DNA from: Kitasatospora sp. MMS16-BH015
GTDB taxonomy: Bacteria > Actinomycetota > Actinomycetes > Streptomycetales > Streptomycetaceae
Direction: 5' to 3'
Length of the DNA: 64,000 nucleotides
NCBI RefSeq assembly: GCF_002943525.1
Contig: NZ_CP025394.1
Coordinates: 1,860,001-1,924,000 of the forward strand
Shown here: positions 56,455 through 64,000 of the stretch, in pieces
Layout of the letters: each line of letters begins with the position of its first letter
Position numbering within the stretch: the first letter of the stretch is position 1
Program-made: the position numbers and the translations under genes
Notes under the pieces: model-generated
Database searches by the model: none
Told to the model about the DNA's origin: nothing
The model's input: the letters and a program-made list of their open reading frames with translations, nothing else

Positions 56455-56569
56455 CCCGGGTGCGCGGCACTTGACCTGCCGTCAGTCCGCTACCCGGGGT
56501 CGCCTCCCCAGCCGCCCCGCGCGCCCCGCCCCCACCCGGAGCGCCGGACGACCCGATGGGCCTCGCACC

Positions 56570-57388
56570 ATGACCACCGGCACCACCGCGCCGCCCGTCG
56601 CACCCACCACACCCGCCGCTCCCCTGCTCGCCTCCTACGGCAGGTTGCGCGAGGTCTTCCCCGCGCTCCGCGTGCACCACCGCGCGCCGCGAGCCGGCCA
56701 GGGCTGGATCCGCACCGCCGACCTGCTCCGCCACCGCCCCACCCTGCGCGCGCTGATCGCCGTGGACGCCCACCAGGGCCTGGCCCGCTACGGCACCCCG
56801 CTGCGCCCGGACGTGGCGGCCGGCTTCTGCCTGCACCGCTACTGCTGGCCGGTCTCGCTGCTCTTCACCCTCCCCTGGTTCCTCGAGCGCCGGGTGCCCC
56901 GGATCCCCGCCGAGGCCGTCGCGCTGCGCCGCCGCAGCAACGAACTCTCCTTCCGCTACGAGGAGTTCAGCTGCCTCCCGGACGACCCGGCAGCCGGCCT
57001 GCCCGCCGCCCGGGTGGTGCCGGACGAGGCCGCCCTGCGCGAGCGGCTGCTCGCCGCACTCGCCGAGCACCTGGCCCCCGTCCTGACCGCCTTCCGCCCC
57101 GAGCTGCGGCGCGGCCCGCACACCCTGCGGGCGATGGCCACCGACGACGTGATCGAGGCGCTCTGGTACGCGGGCAGCCTGCTCGGCGCCGAGGACCGGG
57201 CCGCCGAAGAACTCACCGAGCTGTTCGGCCAGGCGAGTTCGGAGTTCTTCACCCCCGGCGGCACCGGCTTCCGACGGACCGAACGGCCCGCCGCCCCGCC
57301 CGTCCGCTCCCGCACCAGGCTCAGCTGCTGCCTCTACTACACCGTCCGCGCCGAGGACGCCTGCGCCGGCTGCCCCCGTCGGAAGTGA
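56570..57388 (+). CDS. FhuF-like [2Fe-2S] siderophore-iron reductase
   Basis: A 272-residue protein of the FhuF family. The C-terminal cysteine block RLSCCLYYTVRAEDACAGCP (C-C-x(10)-C-x2-C) is the family's [2Fe-2S] signature. HRYCWPVSLLFTLPWFLERRVP is the membrane-proximal conserved segment. It would reduce ferric siderophores to release iron. ATG 56570 is chosen; the frame extends upstream through the promoter. The iron box upstream fits expression under iron starvation. No siderophore genes are in this window. Confidence 0.85.
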   Translation: MTTGTTAPPVAPTTPAAPLLASYGRLREVFPALRVHHRAPRAGQGWIRTADLLRHRPTLRALIAVDAHQGLARYGTPLRPDVAAGFCLHRYCWPVSLLFTLPWFLERRVPRIPAEAVALRRRSNELSFRYEEFSCLPDDPAAGLPAARVVPDEAALRERLLAALAEHLAPVLTAFRPELRRGPHTLRAMATDDVIEALWYAGSLLGAEDRAAEELTELFGQASSEFFTPGGTGFRRTERPAAPPVRSRTRLSCCLYYTVRAEDACAGCPRRK

Positions 57389-57426
57389 TTGCCCGTCAAG
57401 GACGGTCGTTCATCCTACTGATATGC

Positions 57427-57436
57427 CCGTATACGG
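57427..57436. promoter_or_regulatory. CCGTATACGG palindrome before the DUF2637 gene
   Basis: A perfect 10-bp palindrome in the relatively AT-rich 162-base gap, 115 bases upstream of the ATG. It may be an operator, but chance occurrence is possible. Confidence 0.2.
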
Positions 57437-57550
57437 TACGGAATTCCCTCTCCCCGGTACTTTGCCGTCAAACCGGCCATACCGCACCCACGCCTGCGCC
57501 ATGATGGGCTCCGCCTTTCACTACGCAGGAAAGCGAGGCTGGTCAAGGCC

Positions 57551-58531
57551 ATGAAACTGTCCGACATACCACTGGGCTGGGCCATCACCGGTGTGGCCGT
57601 GCTGGTGGTGACCGCCGTGCTGGTGGCCGTCGCCCGCACCCGGGCCGCCGCCCCCACCGGCGCCGCGGACTCCTGGGAGCGCAGCGAGGACCGTCGCCGC
57701 CGCAAGGAGTCCCTGTACGGGGGAGCCTCGTACACCCTGCTGTTCTGCTGCGCGGCCGTCGCGGCCGCCCTCTCCTTCCACGGCCTGGTCGGCTTCGGCA
57801 TCCAGAACCTCGACCTCTCCGGCGGCTGGGAGTACCTGGTGCCCTTCGGCCTCGACGGCGCCGCGATGTTCTGCTCGGTGCTCGCCGTCCGGGAGGCCAG
57901 TCACGGCGACGCGGCGCTCGGCTCGCGCCTGCTGGTCTGGCTCTTCGCCGGCGCCTCCGCCTGGTTCAACTGGGTCCACGCCCCACGGGGGTTCGGCCAC
58001 GCGGGCGCCCCGCAGTTCTTCGCCGGGATGTCGCTCTCGGCCGCGATCCTCTTCGACCGCGCGCTCAAGCAGACCCGCCGGGCCGCCCTGCGCGAGCAGG
58101 GCCTGGTGCCGCGCCCACTGCCGCAGATCCGGATCGTCCGCTGGCTCCGGGCCCCCCGGGAGACCTACGCGGCCTGGTCGTTGATGCTGCTGGAGAACGT
58201 CCGCACCCTGGACGAGGCGGTCGAGGAGGTCCGCGACGACAAGCGCGAGGCCGCCGCCAACCGCGAACGCCAGCGCCTGGCCAGCCGCCGCGAGCGCGCC
58301 GAACTCCGCGCGATCGGCCGGGCGAACGGCGGTGTCTGGCGCCAACGCGCGGCCCCCCGCCCCGAGTTGGAGCCCACCCCCACGGAGCCCGCGATAACCG
58401 AGGACCCCACCCAACCCGGCCTCCCGGCCCGCCCCGCGCTCGACCTGACCCCGGACGAGGAGACCATGACCATCCCCCGCCTCGACTCCCTGGAACAGAA
58501 ACTCAAGGACCTGGAACAGCAATTCGGCTAG
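57551..58531 (+). CDS. DUF2637-family membrane protein
   Basis: A 326-residue protein with about five hydrophobic helices: one at residues 8-27, then YTLLFCCAAVAAALSFHGLVGFGI, YLVPFGLDGAAMFCSVLAV, LLVWLFAGASAWFNWVHA and FFAGMSLSAAILFDRAL. This pattern and the ASAWFNWVHAP motif are typical of DUF2637. The C-terminal 120 residues are charged, with a helical RERQRLASRRERAELRAI part and a closing coiled coil (LDSLEQKLKDLEQQFG). DUF2637 proteins occur both near conjugative elements and in core chromosomes. The stop codon is part of the target duplication of the adjacent IS element. Confidence 0.78.
   Translation: MKLSDIPLGWAITGVAVLVVTAVLVAVARTRAAAPTGAADSWERSEDRRRRKESLYGGASYTLLFCCAAVAAALSFHGLVGFGIQNLDLSGGWEYLVPFGLDGAAMFCSVLAVREASHGDAALGSRLLVWLFAGASAWFNWVHAPRGFGHAGAPQFFAGMSLSAAILFDRALKQTRRAALREQGLVPRPLPQIRIVRWLRAPRETYAAWSLMLLENVRTLDEAVEEVRDDKREAAANRERQRLASRRERAELRAIGRANGGVWRQRAAPRPELEPTPTEPAITEDPTQPGLPARPALDLTPDEETMTIPRLDSLEQKLKDLEQQFG
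58528..58531. repeat. IS target-site duplication CTAG (left)
   Basis: CTAG flanks the element on the left and contains the TAG stop of the DUF2637 gene; the matching copy is at 59532-59535. CTAG-like targets are usual for IS5-type elements. Confidence 0.75.
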
Positions 58532-58584
58532 GAGCTGTCCGGCCGATCATGTGACTTTCGCTTGCTCTGGTCGTTGGTTCGGTC

Positions 58585-59516
58585 ATGGGGCGGGGTGATC
58601 TGACAGATGCCGAGTGGGAACGGCTGCGGCCGTTCCTGCCGGTCAGCAACAGGCGTTGCGGGCGGTGGCGGGACCACCGGCAGGTGATCGACGGGATTCT
58701 GCACCGGGTGCGGACCGGTGTGCACTGGCGTGACCTGCCCGAGCGTTTCGGTCCCTGGAAGACCATCTACGAACGCCACCGACTGTGGTCGGCCGACGGG
58801 ACCTGGGAGCGCCTGCTCCAGCGGGTCCAGGCCGAGGCGGACGCGAGCGGCGACATCGACTGGGACATCTCGGTCGACTCCACCGTCGTGCGGGCCCACC
58901 AGCACGCGGCCGGCGCCCCTACCGACCTGCCGCCAGCCCTCGCCCCAAAGGGGGATGGGCCAGGAGAACACCAGGACGAGACACCGTGGCAGAGCCTCGT
59001 CGCCCGTCTGGCGGAGGTGGTGCTGGAGGTGAGGGCCTGGGCCGCTCGCGCGGCGGGTTCACCACCAAGGTCCACCTGAGCGCGGACGGCCGGTGCCGCC
59101 CGCTGTCCCTGGTCGTCACCGCGGGGCAGCGGGCTGACTGCACGCAGTTCGAGCCCGTGCTGGAGAGGATCCGCGTCCCGCGGACCGGCCCGGGCAGGCC
59201 CCGCAAGACGCCCGACAGCCTGGCCGCCGACAAGGCCTACAGCAACGGGCCGTGCCGCACCTACCTGCGCAGGCGCGGCATCCCGCACACCATCCCGGAG
59301 AAGACCGACAGCCGGGCCGCCCGCCTGCGCAAGGGATCACGCGGCGGACGGCCACCGGGCTTCGACGAGGAGCGGTACAAGAAGCGGAACACCGTCGAAC
59401 GGGCCATCAACAAGCTCAAGCACGCCAGAGCCGTCGCCACCCGATACGACAAACGCGGCTACGTCTACCTCGGCACTGTCACCGCGGCAGCCCTCGTCAT
59501 CTGGCTCCGAACATGA
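58585..59516 (+). CDS. IS5-family transposase made by -1 frameshifting
   Basis: Two overlapping frames together encode a DDE transposase. The first (58585-59079) gives the N-terminal DUF4096 part (LTDAEWERLRPFLP, GRWRDHRQVIDGILHRVRTGVHWRDLPERFGPW) and the first catalytic Asp (SVDSTVVRAHQHAAG). The second, in the -1 frame, supplies GRSRGGFTTKVHL, the second Asp (LAADKAYSN) and Glu (KKRNTVERAINKLK). A slippery heptamer A_AAG_GGG lies in the first frame at 58947-58953, before the overlap, so a fusion of about 310 residues is expected. It is a typical feature of this IS group. Confidence 0.88.
58947..58953 (+). other. -1 frameshift slippery site in the transposase gene
   Basis: A AAG GGG in the zero frame fits the canonical X-XXY-YYZ rule; slipping back one base continues as G-W-A-R-R-T in the second frame, joining the two halves of the transposase. 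Confidence 0.6.
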
Positions 59517-59531
59517 TCGACCGGACAGCCC

Positions 59532-59535
59532 CTAG
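59532..59535. repeat. IS target-site duplication CTAG (right)
   Basis: This is the right-hand copy of the CTAG duplication. Removing the element and one copy restores the DUF2637 gene with the same stop codon. Confidence 0.75.
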
Positions 59536-59559
59536 CCGATGCACCCAGGGCGACCACCA

Positions 59560-59659
59560 GGGGCGCGGGGAACTGCGCGGGCAAGCGAGGGGGCGCGAGT
59601 CCCGCCGTACGCACAGATCCTCGCGCCCCAAGGGATACCCGCGCAGTTCCCCGCGCCCC
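59560..59659. terminator. Nested 22-bp-arm hairpin, fullest copy of the dispersed GC-rich repeat
   Basis: Perfect 22-base arms (59560-59581 and 59638-59659, containing GGGGCGCGGGGAACTGCGCG or complement) surround an inner pair GGGGCGCGAG/CTCGCGCCCC (about 59590-59599 and 59620-59629). It lies between the IS element and the SpoIIE-type gene and probably terminates its transcript. Confidence 0.7.
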
Positions 59660-59665
59660 CAATAG

Positions 59666-61915
59666 TCAGAGCCCCAGTTCGAACCACATCCGCTTGCCCG
59701 TCCCGCGAGGCTCCACGCCCCACCCGTCCGCCAGTGCCTCGACCAGCATCAACCCCCGCCCGGAGGAGGCCTGTTCGCCCGGAGTGCGCCGGGTCGGCCA
59801 GAGGTCCGACTCGTCCTCCACCTCCACCCGCAGGCGGGTGCCGGCGGCCGGCTCCCGGTACAGCCGGGCGGTGAACATCGCGTCCCGGTCGGTGTGCCGG
59901 ATGGCATTGGTCACCAGCTCCGAGGCCAGCAGCTCCGCCGTGTCGACCAACTCCGGTACGCCCCAGCGGCGTAGCGCGTCCCGCAGCTCGCCCCGCAGCT
60001 CGGAGATCCGGGCCAGATCGGCCTGCCCGATCCGCCGCCGGAGCTGCTGGGCGGCCAGCCCGCCCGCCGGGCCGTCCCAGCGGAGCAGCAGCAGCGCTAT
60101 GTCGTCCTCGCGCTCGGTGGAGTCGGCGGCCTGCGAGGCGATCCGGTCGGCCAGCAGCTCCAGCGGGTCCTGGGCGGACTCGCCCCGGGCGGGCAGCGGC
60201 CGCCCGACGGCCTCGCAGAGCCGGGCGAAGCCGGTGTCCAGGTCCATGTCGCGGGCCTCGACCAGGCCGTCGGTACAGAGCACCACCGTCTCGCCCGGGT
60301 CCAGGCTGAACCGGGTGACCCGGTACTCCTCGTCGGGGGCGACCCCGAGCGGCAGCCCGCCGACCACCGGCATCACCACACCGGTGCCGTCGGAACGGCG
60401 CAGCACCGGGTCCAGGTGGCCGGCCCGCACCGCGTAGACCACGCCGTAGTCCACGTTGACCTCGGCGTAAGTGCAGGTGGCGAAGTGGTCGGTGTCCAGA
60501 TCGGCCAGGAAGCGGGAGGCCCGGGCCATCACGGCGGCCGGCGGGTGGCCCTCGGCCGCGTACGCGCGCAGCGCGATCCGCAGCTGGCCCATGATCCCGG
60601 CCGCGTGCACGTCGTGCCCCTGCACGTCGCCGATCACCAGGCCGACGTGCCCGCCGGGCAGCGGCACCACGTCGTACCAGTCGCCGCCGATCTGCAGGCC
60701 GGAGCCGGCCGCGAGGTAGCGGACGGCGGTGGTGACGCCGGGCACGGACGGCACCGTCCGGGGCAGCATGACCCGCTGGAGGCCGGCGGCCAGCTCGTGC
60801 TCGGCGTCGTGCAGGCGGGCCCGGGCGAGCGACTGGGCGACCAGGCCGCCGAGGGTGGTGAGCAGGGTGCGCTCGTCGGTGTCGAGCTCGCGGTCGTCGT
60901 CGAAGCTGACCAGGCAGACGCCGATCACCCGGCCGCTGGCGATCAGCGGCAGGAAGGCCCAGGCGCTGCGCGGGAAGCGCTCGGCGAGCAGGCCCCAGGC
61001 CTCGGGGTAGCGCTCGCGGTACTCCTCGCGGCTGCCGATGAAGACCGGGAGCCGGGTGCGGACGGCCTCCGCTCCGGGGTGGATGGGCAGCAGCGGGGAG
61101 CGGTGGAAGGGGTGCATGTCCTCCGAGCGGTAGCCGCTCGCGCCCAGCACGTGCAGCCGGCCGGCCTCCAGCGAGGCGAGCACCAGGCCGTCCGGCGGCA
61201 GGCCGGGCAGCGGCAGCTCGGTGAAGACCCGCGCCACGTCGCGGACGGTGACGGCCTCGGAGAGCGCCCGGGCGGCCTCCTTGATGAACCGCGAGCGTTC
61301 CTCGCGGAGCATCGCCAGCTCGCCGGCCCGCTCGCGCTTGTGCAGCTCGACGGTGGCGTCCCAGACGAAGCCGACCATCCGGGAGGCCCGCCCGAAGGCG
61401 TCGGCCAGCACCCGGCCGCGGAAGCGCACGGCGTGCAGCTCGCCGCCGGGGAAGACGGTGCGGTAGTAGGCGCCGCACTGGCCGAGCTCGGTGACCGCGC
61501 GCTCGACCCGGCGGCGCACCACGGGGGCGTCCTCGGGGTGCAGCATGGCCAGGAAGGCCCCGGAGCTGCGGTCGAAGCGGCCGGCGTCAAGACCGAGGAT
61601 GGCGCAGGCGCGCGGATCGCCCTCCAGCACGTCCCGGCGGATGTCCCAGTCGAAGGAGCCGATGCCGTTGGCGGCCATCGCCGGTTCGAGCCAGTCGGGG
61701 GTGGAGTCGCCGCTGCGGGTGGGCAGGCCCCGGGAGACCACTGGGGTGATCCGCCCGGCGGCCAGCCCGGCGGGTCTGCGGGAGCCGCCGACGGCGCCTT
61801 CGCGGGCGGCGCGGGCGGGGCTCTCCACGGGCGCCGGGGTCTCGGCCCGGGCCGCGCTCCGGCTGGTCTGGGCCGGTGGGGTGCGGCGTGCGGGCGGCTC
61901 GGGCTCTGTCGCCAT
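59666..61915 (-). CDS. PAS-GAF-SpoIIE (PP2C)-HATPase multidomain regulator
   Basis: A 749-residue signalling protein. After a disordered N-terminus (1-80), a PAS domain (about 85-190; GSFDWDIRRDVLEG, RRRVERAVTELG), a GAF domain (about 225-370) and a PP2C/SpoIIE phosphatase domain (about 375-610; GGDWYDVVPLPGGHVGLVIGDVQGHDVHAAGIM, DDIALLLLRW with metal-binding Asp) are followed by an anti-sigma-type ATPase (about 635-749; TAELLASELVTNAIRHT, SSGRGLMLVEALADGWGV). Such proteins dephosphorylate anti-sigma antagonists, and here also carry an anti-sigma-like kinase domain, in partner-switching stress control. ATG 61915 follows GGAGAAGC. Confidence 0.9.
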   Translation of the reverse strand: MATEPEPPARRTPPAQTSRSAARAETPAPVESPARAAREGAVGGSRRPAGLAAGRITPVVSRGLPTRSGDSTPDWLEPAMAANGIGSFDWDIRRDVLEGDPRACAILGLDAGRFDRSSGAFLAMLHPEDAPVVRRRVERAVTELGQCGAYYRTVFPGGELHAVRFRGRVLADAFGRASRMVGFVWDATVELHKRERAGELAMLREERSRFIKEAARALSEAVTVRDVARVFTELPLPGLPPDGLVLASLEAGRLHVLGASGYRSEDMHPFHRSPLLPIHPGAEAVRTRLPVFIGSREEYRERYPEAWGLLAERFPRSAWAFLPLIASGRVIGVCLVSFDDDRELDTDERTLLTTLGGLVAQSLARARLHDAEHELAAGLQRVMLPRTVPSVPGVTTAVRYLAAGSGLQIGGDWYDVVPLPGGHVGLVIGDVQGHDVHAAGIMGQLRIALRAYAAEGHPPAAVMARASRFLADLDTDHFATCTYAEVNVDYGVVYAVRAGHLDPVLRRSDGTGVVMPVVGGLPLGVAPDEEYRVTRFSLDPGETVVLCTDGLVEARDMDLDTGFARLCEAVGRPLPARGESAQDPLELLADRIASQAADSTEREDDIALLLLRWDGPAGGLAAQQLRRRIGQADLARISELRGELRDALRRWGVPELVDTAELLASELVTNAIRHTDRDAMFTARLYREPAAGTRLRVEVEDESDLWPTRRTPGEQASSGRGLMLVEALADGWGVEPRGTGKRMWFELGL

Positions 61916-62214
61916 GCTTCTCCTGCCGCTGCCGTGCCACCCCGTCCCGTGGGCGGGCGTGGCCGTGTGGTGGTGGGGCGATGCGTCGGACGGTGCGAGG
62001 GGTCTCGGGGGTTGGTCGAGGATCCGTTCTCCCCGCCGCCCGTCCCGGGCACACATTCTCACTATCCCATCGAAAGATTACTAGTATCGCCTCACCTGGA
62101 CGGATGCACTGGAGCGCACCCACCCCACCCAGGTCAGCACAGCCCTGGCCCCGAAGGCAACGGGCGCGGCCGTGCCGCTACAGACCCGCAACGCTCCCCC
62201 GGGCCGCGTCGCGC

Positions 62215-62790
62215 TCAGGCCGGGCCGAGCTCGAACCAGGTGACCTTGCCGTCCCCGCGCAGCTGCACGCCCCAGTCGTCGGCCAGCGCCTCCACCAGCA
62301 GCAGGCCCCGCCCGGAGGTGGCGAACTCGCCCACCGCCCGACGCCCCGGCAGCCTGGCCGCGCCGTCCTGCACCTCCACCCGCAGCCGCGCCTCACCCGT
62401 CAGCACGGCGTCGAAGACCGCGCCCCGACCGGTGTGCAGCAGCGCGTTGGTCACCAGCTCCGAGGCCAACAGCTCGGCGGTGTCGGCGAGTTGCGGGACG
62501 CCCCAGCGCACCAGCGCCGCCCTGAGCCGGTGCCGCACCTCGCGCACGGCCGGCAGGTCGGCCGGCTCCAGCAGGGCGTGGATCCGCCGGTGCAGCGCGC
62601 AGCCGGCGCTCTGCACCGGCGCGGTCTCCGCCCGCGCGGGCGCCGCGAGCCTGTCACTGCCCGAAGCCGTCCGCTGCCGCGGAAACCTGGCCTGGCCATC
62701 CTTCACCGCACGCCCCCCGCCCTCTCCCGGGCGACGACCGACCGACCCCCACCGATCGGGCCGCCCCTTCTTGCCGACGACCATCCTCAT
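62215..62790 (-). CDS. Anti-sigma (RsbW-like) ATPase
   Basis: A 191-residue protein whose C-terminal 130 residues form an HATPase domain: TAELLASELVTNALLHTGRGAVF (N-box), VEVQDGAARLP and TSGRGLLLVEALADDWGV (G-box). The domain closely resembles the ATPase domain of the neighbouring SpoIIE-type protein, pointing to a local duplication. Such proteins act as serine kinases of anti-anti-sigma factors. The start is uncertain: GTG 62706 (VKDGQARFPR) and ATG 62784 are alternatives to 62790. The 299-base gap before the SpoIIE gene holds an AT-rich patch with a TACTAGTA palindrome (near 62079-62086), probably promoter sequence. Confidence 0.8.
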   Translation of the reverse strand: MRMVVGKKGRPDRWGSVGRRPGEGGGRAVKDGQARFPRQRTASGSDRLAAPARAETAPVQSAGCALHRRIHALLEPADLPAVREVRHRLRAALVRWGVPQLADTAELLASELVTNALLHTGRGAVFDAVLTGEARLRVEVQDGAARLPGRRAVGEFATSGRGLLLVEALADDWGVQLRGDGKVTWFELGPA

Positions 62791-62899
62791 GCCCGCCGGG
62801 CGCGCTCCGCAACAGTGCGTGGACGCTCACCTGGGGTGAAGCGGTGGTACGGGGGCGCGTCCGTGATCCAACTCCCGGCCCCGAACAGGTTTACTCCGC

Positions 62900-62983
62900 G
62901 CACCACCCGATCCCGGGGCCCCACCACCCGATCCCGGGACCCCACCAGCCGATCCCGGGGCCCCACCAGCCGACCTCAGCGGC
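62900..62983. repeat. 21-bp tandem repeats beside the carbonic anhydrase 3' end
   Basis: Three good units (about 62900-62920, 62921-62941 and 62942-62962, sharing CCACCA-CCGATCCCGGG) and a degenerate fourth that covers the carbonic anhydrase stop codon. Arms of the CCCGGGGCC type could also help termination. Confidence 0.75.
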
Positions 62984-63719
62984 CGAAGGTCACCTCACCG
63001 GTGTCCAGCGAGTAGTACCCGCCCACCACCTCGAGCTTCCCGGCCTCGACCAGCGGGCGCAGCAGCGCGTCCCGGCGCAGCCGGGCCACCGTCTGCCGGG
63101 TCTGGGCCCGGATCACCGCGTCCACCAGCGCCTCGGCCGGGGCGGTGCGGCGCGCCTCCTCGTACGGGCCGCGCAGGTCCTGCCCGATGTCGGCGAGGTG
63201 GCCGGGCAGGCGCTCGCCGGTCCGGAAGGACCGCACGGCCGCCGTCACGGCGCCGCAGCGCTGATGGCCCATCACCACCAGGAGCTTGGCGCCCAGCTCG
63301 GCCGGGCCGTACTCGAGGCTGCCGGTGACCAGGCCGTCGGCGGTGTGCGCGGCCGTCCGGATCACCATCAGGTCGCCCAGGCCCTGGTCGAAGACCAGCT
63401 CCGGGGGCACCCGCGAGTCGATGCAGGTGAAGACCACCGCGAAGGGCTCCTGATGGGTGGCCACGTCCCGGCGCCGGGCCGCCGAGGAGTCCGGGTGCAC
63501 CACCCGGCCGGCCACCCAGGCCGCGTTGCCCGCCTCGAGGCGGGCCAGCGCGAGCGCCGGGGTGCCCACCGGCCCGACCGTACTGCCGGGCGCCGTCTCC
63601 GGGGCCGCGCGCAGGCCCTCCGCCGAGGCCCGCGGCCCGGGCAGCAGGCCGACCCCGGCCGCCAGCCCGGCCACCGCCACCGTGCCGGCCCGCAGCACGC
63701 CCCGCCGATCCGTCCGCAC
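62976..63719 (-). CDS. Tat-exported beta-carbonic anhydrase
   Basis: A 247-residue beta-class carbonic anhydrase. The twin-arginine leader reads RTDRRGVLRAGTVAVAGLAAGVG. Zinc ligands are in FTCIDSRVPPE (Cys, with Asp-Arg dyad) and MGHQRCGAVTAA (His and Cys). It converts CO2 and bicarbonate, here probably outside the membrane, which is unusual for the beta class. GTG 63719, with GGAGAGG directly before, is preferred: codons upstream to GTG 63791 lack GC3 bias, though that GTG overlaps the MarR-type stop (GTGA) and would allow coupling. Confidence 0.85.
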   Translation of the reverse strand: MRTDRRGVLRAGTVAVAGLAAGVGLLPGPRASAEGLRAAPETAPGSTVGPVGTPALALARLEAGNAAWVAGRVVHPDSSAARRRDVATHQEPFAVVFTCIDSRVPPELVFDQGLGDLMVIRTAAHTADGLVTGSLEYGPAELGAKLLVVMGHQRCGAVTAAVRSFRTGERLPGHLADIGQDLRGPYEEARRTAPAEALVDAVIRAQTRQTVARLRRDALLRPLVEAGKLEVVGGYYSLDTGEVTFGR

Positions 63720-63787
63720 AAGCCTCTCCCCACCGTCGGAACGCCCTGACGGCGAGTCACCGTACCCGGCTTCTGCGGACGCCTTGC

Positions 63788-64000
63788 TCACTTGCGCAGT
63801 GCGGCGGTCGCTCTCTGGAGGAAGCCACGGAAGAGCTCCCGCTCACCCTCCTCGAAGGCTGTCCAGAGCACCGATTCCACTTCCACCGCCCGGGCGTCCG
63901 CGGCGGCCACCAGCACCCGGCCGGCCGGGCTGAGCCGGGTGACCAGCACCTTGCCGTGCAGCTCGGAGGGCTCGCGCTCGACCAGGCCCTTGGCCTCCAG
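63788..64000 (-). CDS. MarR-type transcription regulator (C-terminal 70 residues, cut by window end)
   Basis: The minus strand encodes the end of a MarR-like regulator: LEAKGLVEREPSELHGKVLVTRLSPAGRVLVAAADARAVEVESVLW then FLQRATAALRK and stop. LEAKGLVERE...TRLSPAGR is the wing and following helix of the family. The start lies beyond the window. It may regulate the carbonic anhydrase gene, which begins just after it. Confidence 0.75.
   Translation of the reverse strand: MEAKGLVEREPSELHGKVLVTRLSPAGRVLVAAADARAVEVESVLWTAFEEGERELFRGFLQRATAALRK

Larger units (their letters stand above)
58532..59531 (+). mobile_element. 1000-bp IS5-family insertion sequence
   Basis: The element is bounded by near-perfect inverted repeats: left GAGCTGTCCGGCCGATCATG and right (complement) GGGCTGTCCGGTCGATCATG, differing at two positions. 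It carries a two-frame transposase and is flanked by 4-bp CTAG duplications. All parts appear intact, so it could still move if the frameshift works. Confidence 0.88.

Noticed and set aside
57551-59535. Integrative conjugative element based on DUF2637 plus IS
   Set aside because: No integrase, replication, transfer or attachment sites are seen; DUF2637 proteins also occur in ordinary chromosomal settings.

Overview
The window is very GC-rich (about 70% or more by eye) with strong GC3 bias, GTG/TTG starts, Tat signals, rare TTA codons, and sites resembling Nur, DmdR and Crp targets. This fits the chromosome of a streptomycete (Streptomyces or Kitasatospora). No rRNA, tRNA or CRISPR was seen. 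About fifty protein genes are supported; most other long open frames are antisense or shifted shadows of GC-rich genes. All functional calls come from reading motifs, with no database search.

Layout. 0-5.2 kb (minus strand): YnfA-like membrane protein, a broken Uma2-type gene, a secreted purple-acid-type phosphatase, a class IV aminotransferase, a phosphotransferase-family protein and a FadR-type GntR regulator. 5.2-9.1 kb: divergent operon for 5-oxoproline use (small TTA-containing protein, DUF1445 protein, PxpA, PxpB, PxpC), with a GntR operator in the shared promoter region. 9.1-19.2 kb: Ser/Thr kinase, 2Fe-2S ferredoxin-like protein, FAD dehydrogenase, then secreted degradative enzymes (SGNH lipase/esterase, ExeM/NucH nuclease, GH27 alpha-galactosidase with two NPCBM domains). 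19.3-24.1 kb: nickel/cobalt permease under a probable Nur box, and a peptide transporter paired with an X-Pro-peptidase-like hydrolase. 24.4-31.4 kb: CehA/McbA metallohydrolase, a two-component system divergent from an ABC exporter, a rhomboid-like membrane protein and a membrane-anchored esterase.

31.5-44.65 kb is the most interesting block: a compact, mostly translationally coupled biosynthetic gene cluster. It has an MFS exporter, a single NRPS module (degenerate C remnant, Ala-type A domain, carrier, and a beta-lactamase-fold C-terminus with C-x-x-K in place of S-x-x-K), an ATP-grasp ligase, a U32-like TIM barrel, an asparagine-synthetase-type amidotransferase, two different Fe(II)/2-oxoglutarate oxygenases, a branched-chain aminotransferase and an AEC transporter. 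The parts suggest a small, amide-rich modified peptide built around alanine. I do not recognise the product.

44.7-47 kb holds a GT39-type glycosyltransferase. 47-51.6 kb (minus) holds a PfaA-like KS-AT-KR protein of 1443 residues in which the KS cysteine, AT serine and KR tyrosine all appear to be replaced, co-translated with a 48-residue protein. 51.7-58.5 kb: secreted HNH lipoprotein, MoaA and a divergent MobA-like enzyme, a zinc-ribbon/Mrr-like protein, a TPR protein with a TTA codon, an FhuF-like iron protein behind an iron box, and a DUF2637 membrane protein. A 1000-bp IS5-family element sits exactly on that last gene's stop codon, its transposase apparently needing a -1 frameshift. 59.6-64 kb: SpoIIE-type phosphatase with PAS, GAF and ATPase domains, a related anti-sigma-type ATPase, a Tat-exported beta-carbonic anhydrase and the 3' end of a MarR-type regulator gene. 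A GC-rich hairpin repeat recurs in at least five intergenic gaps.
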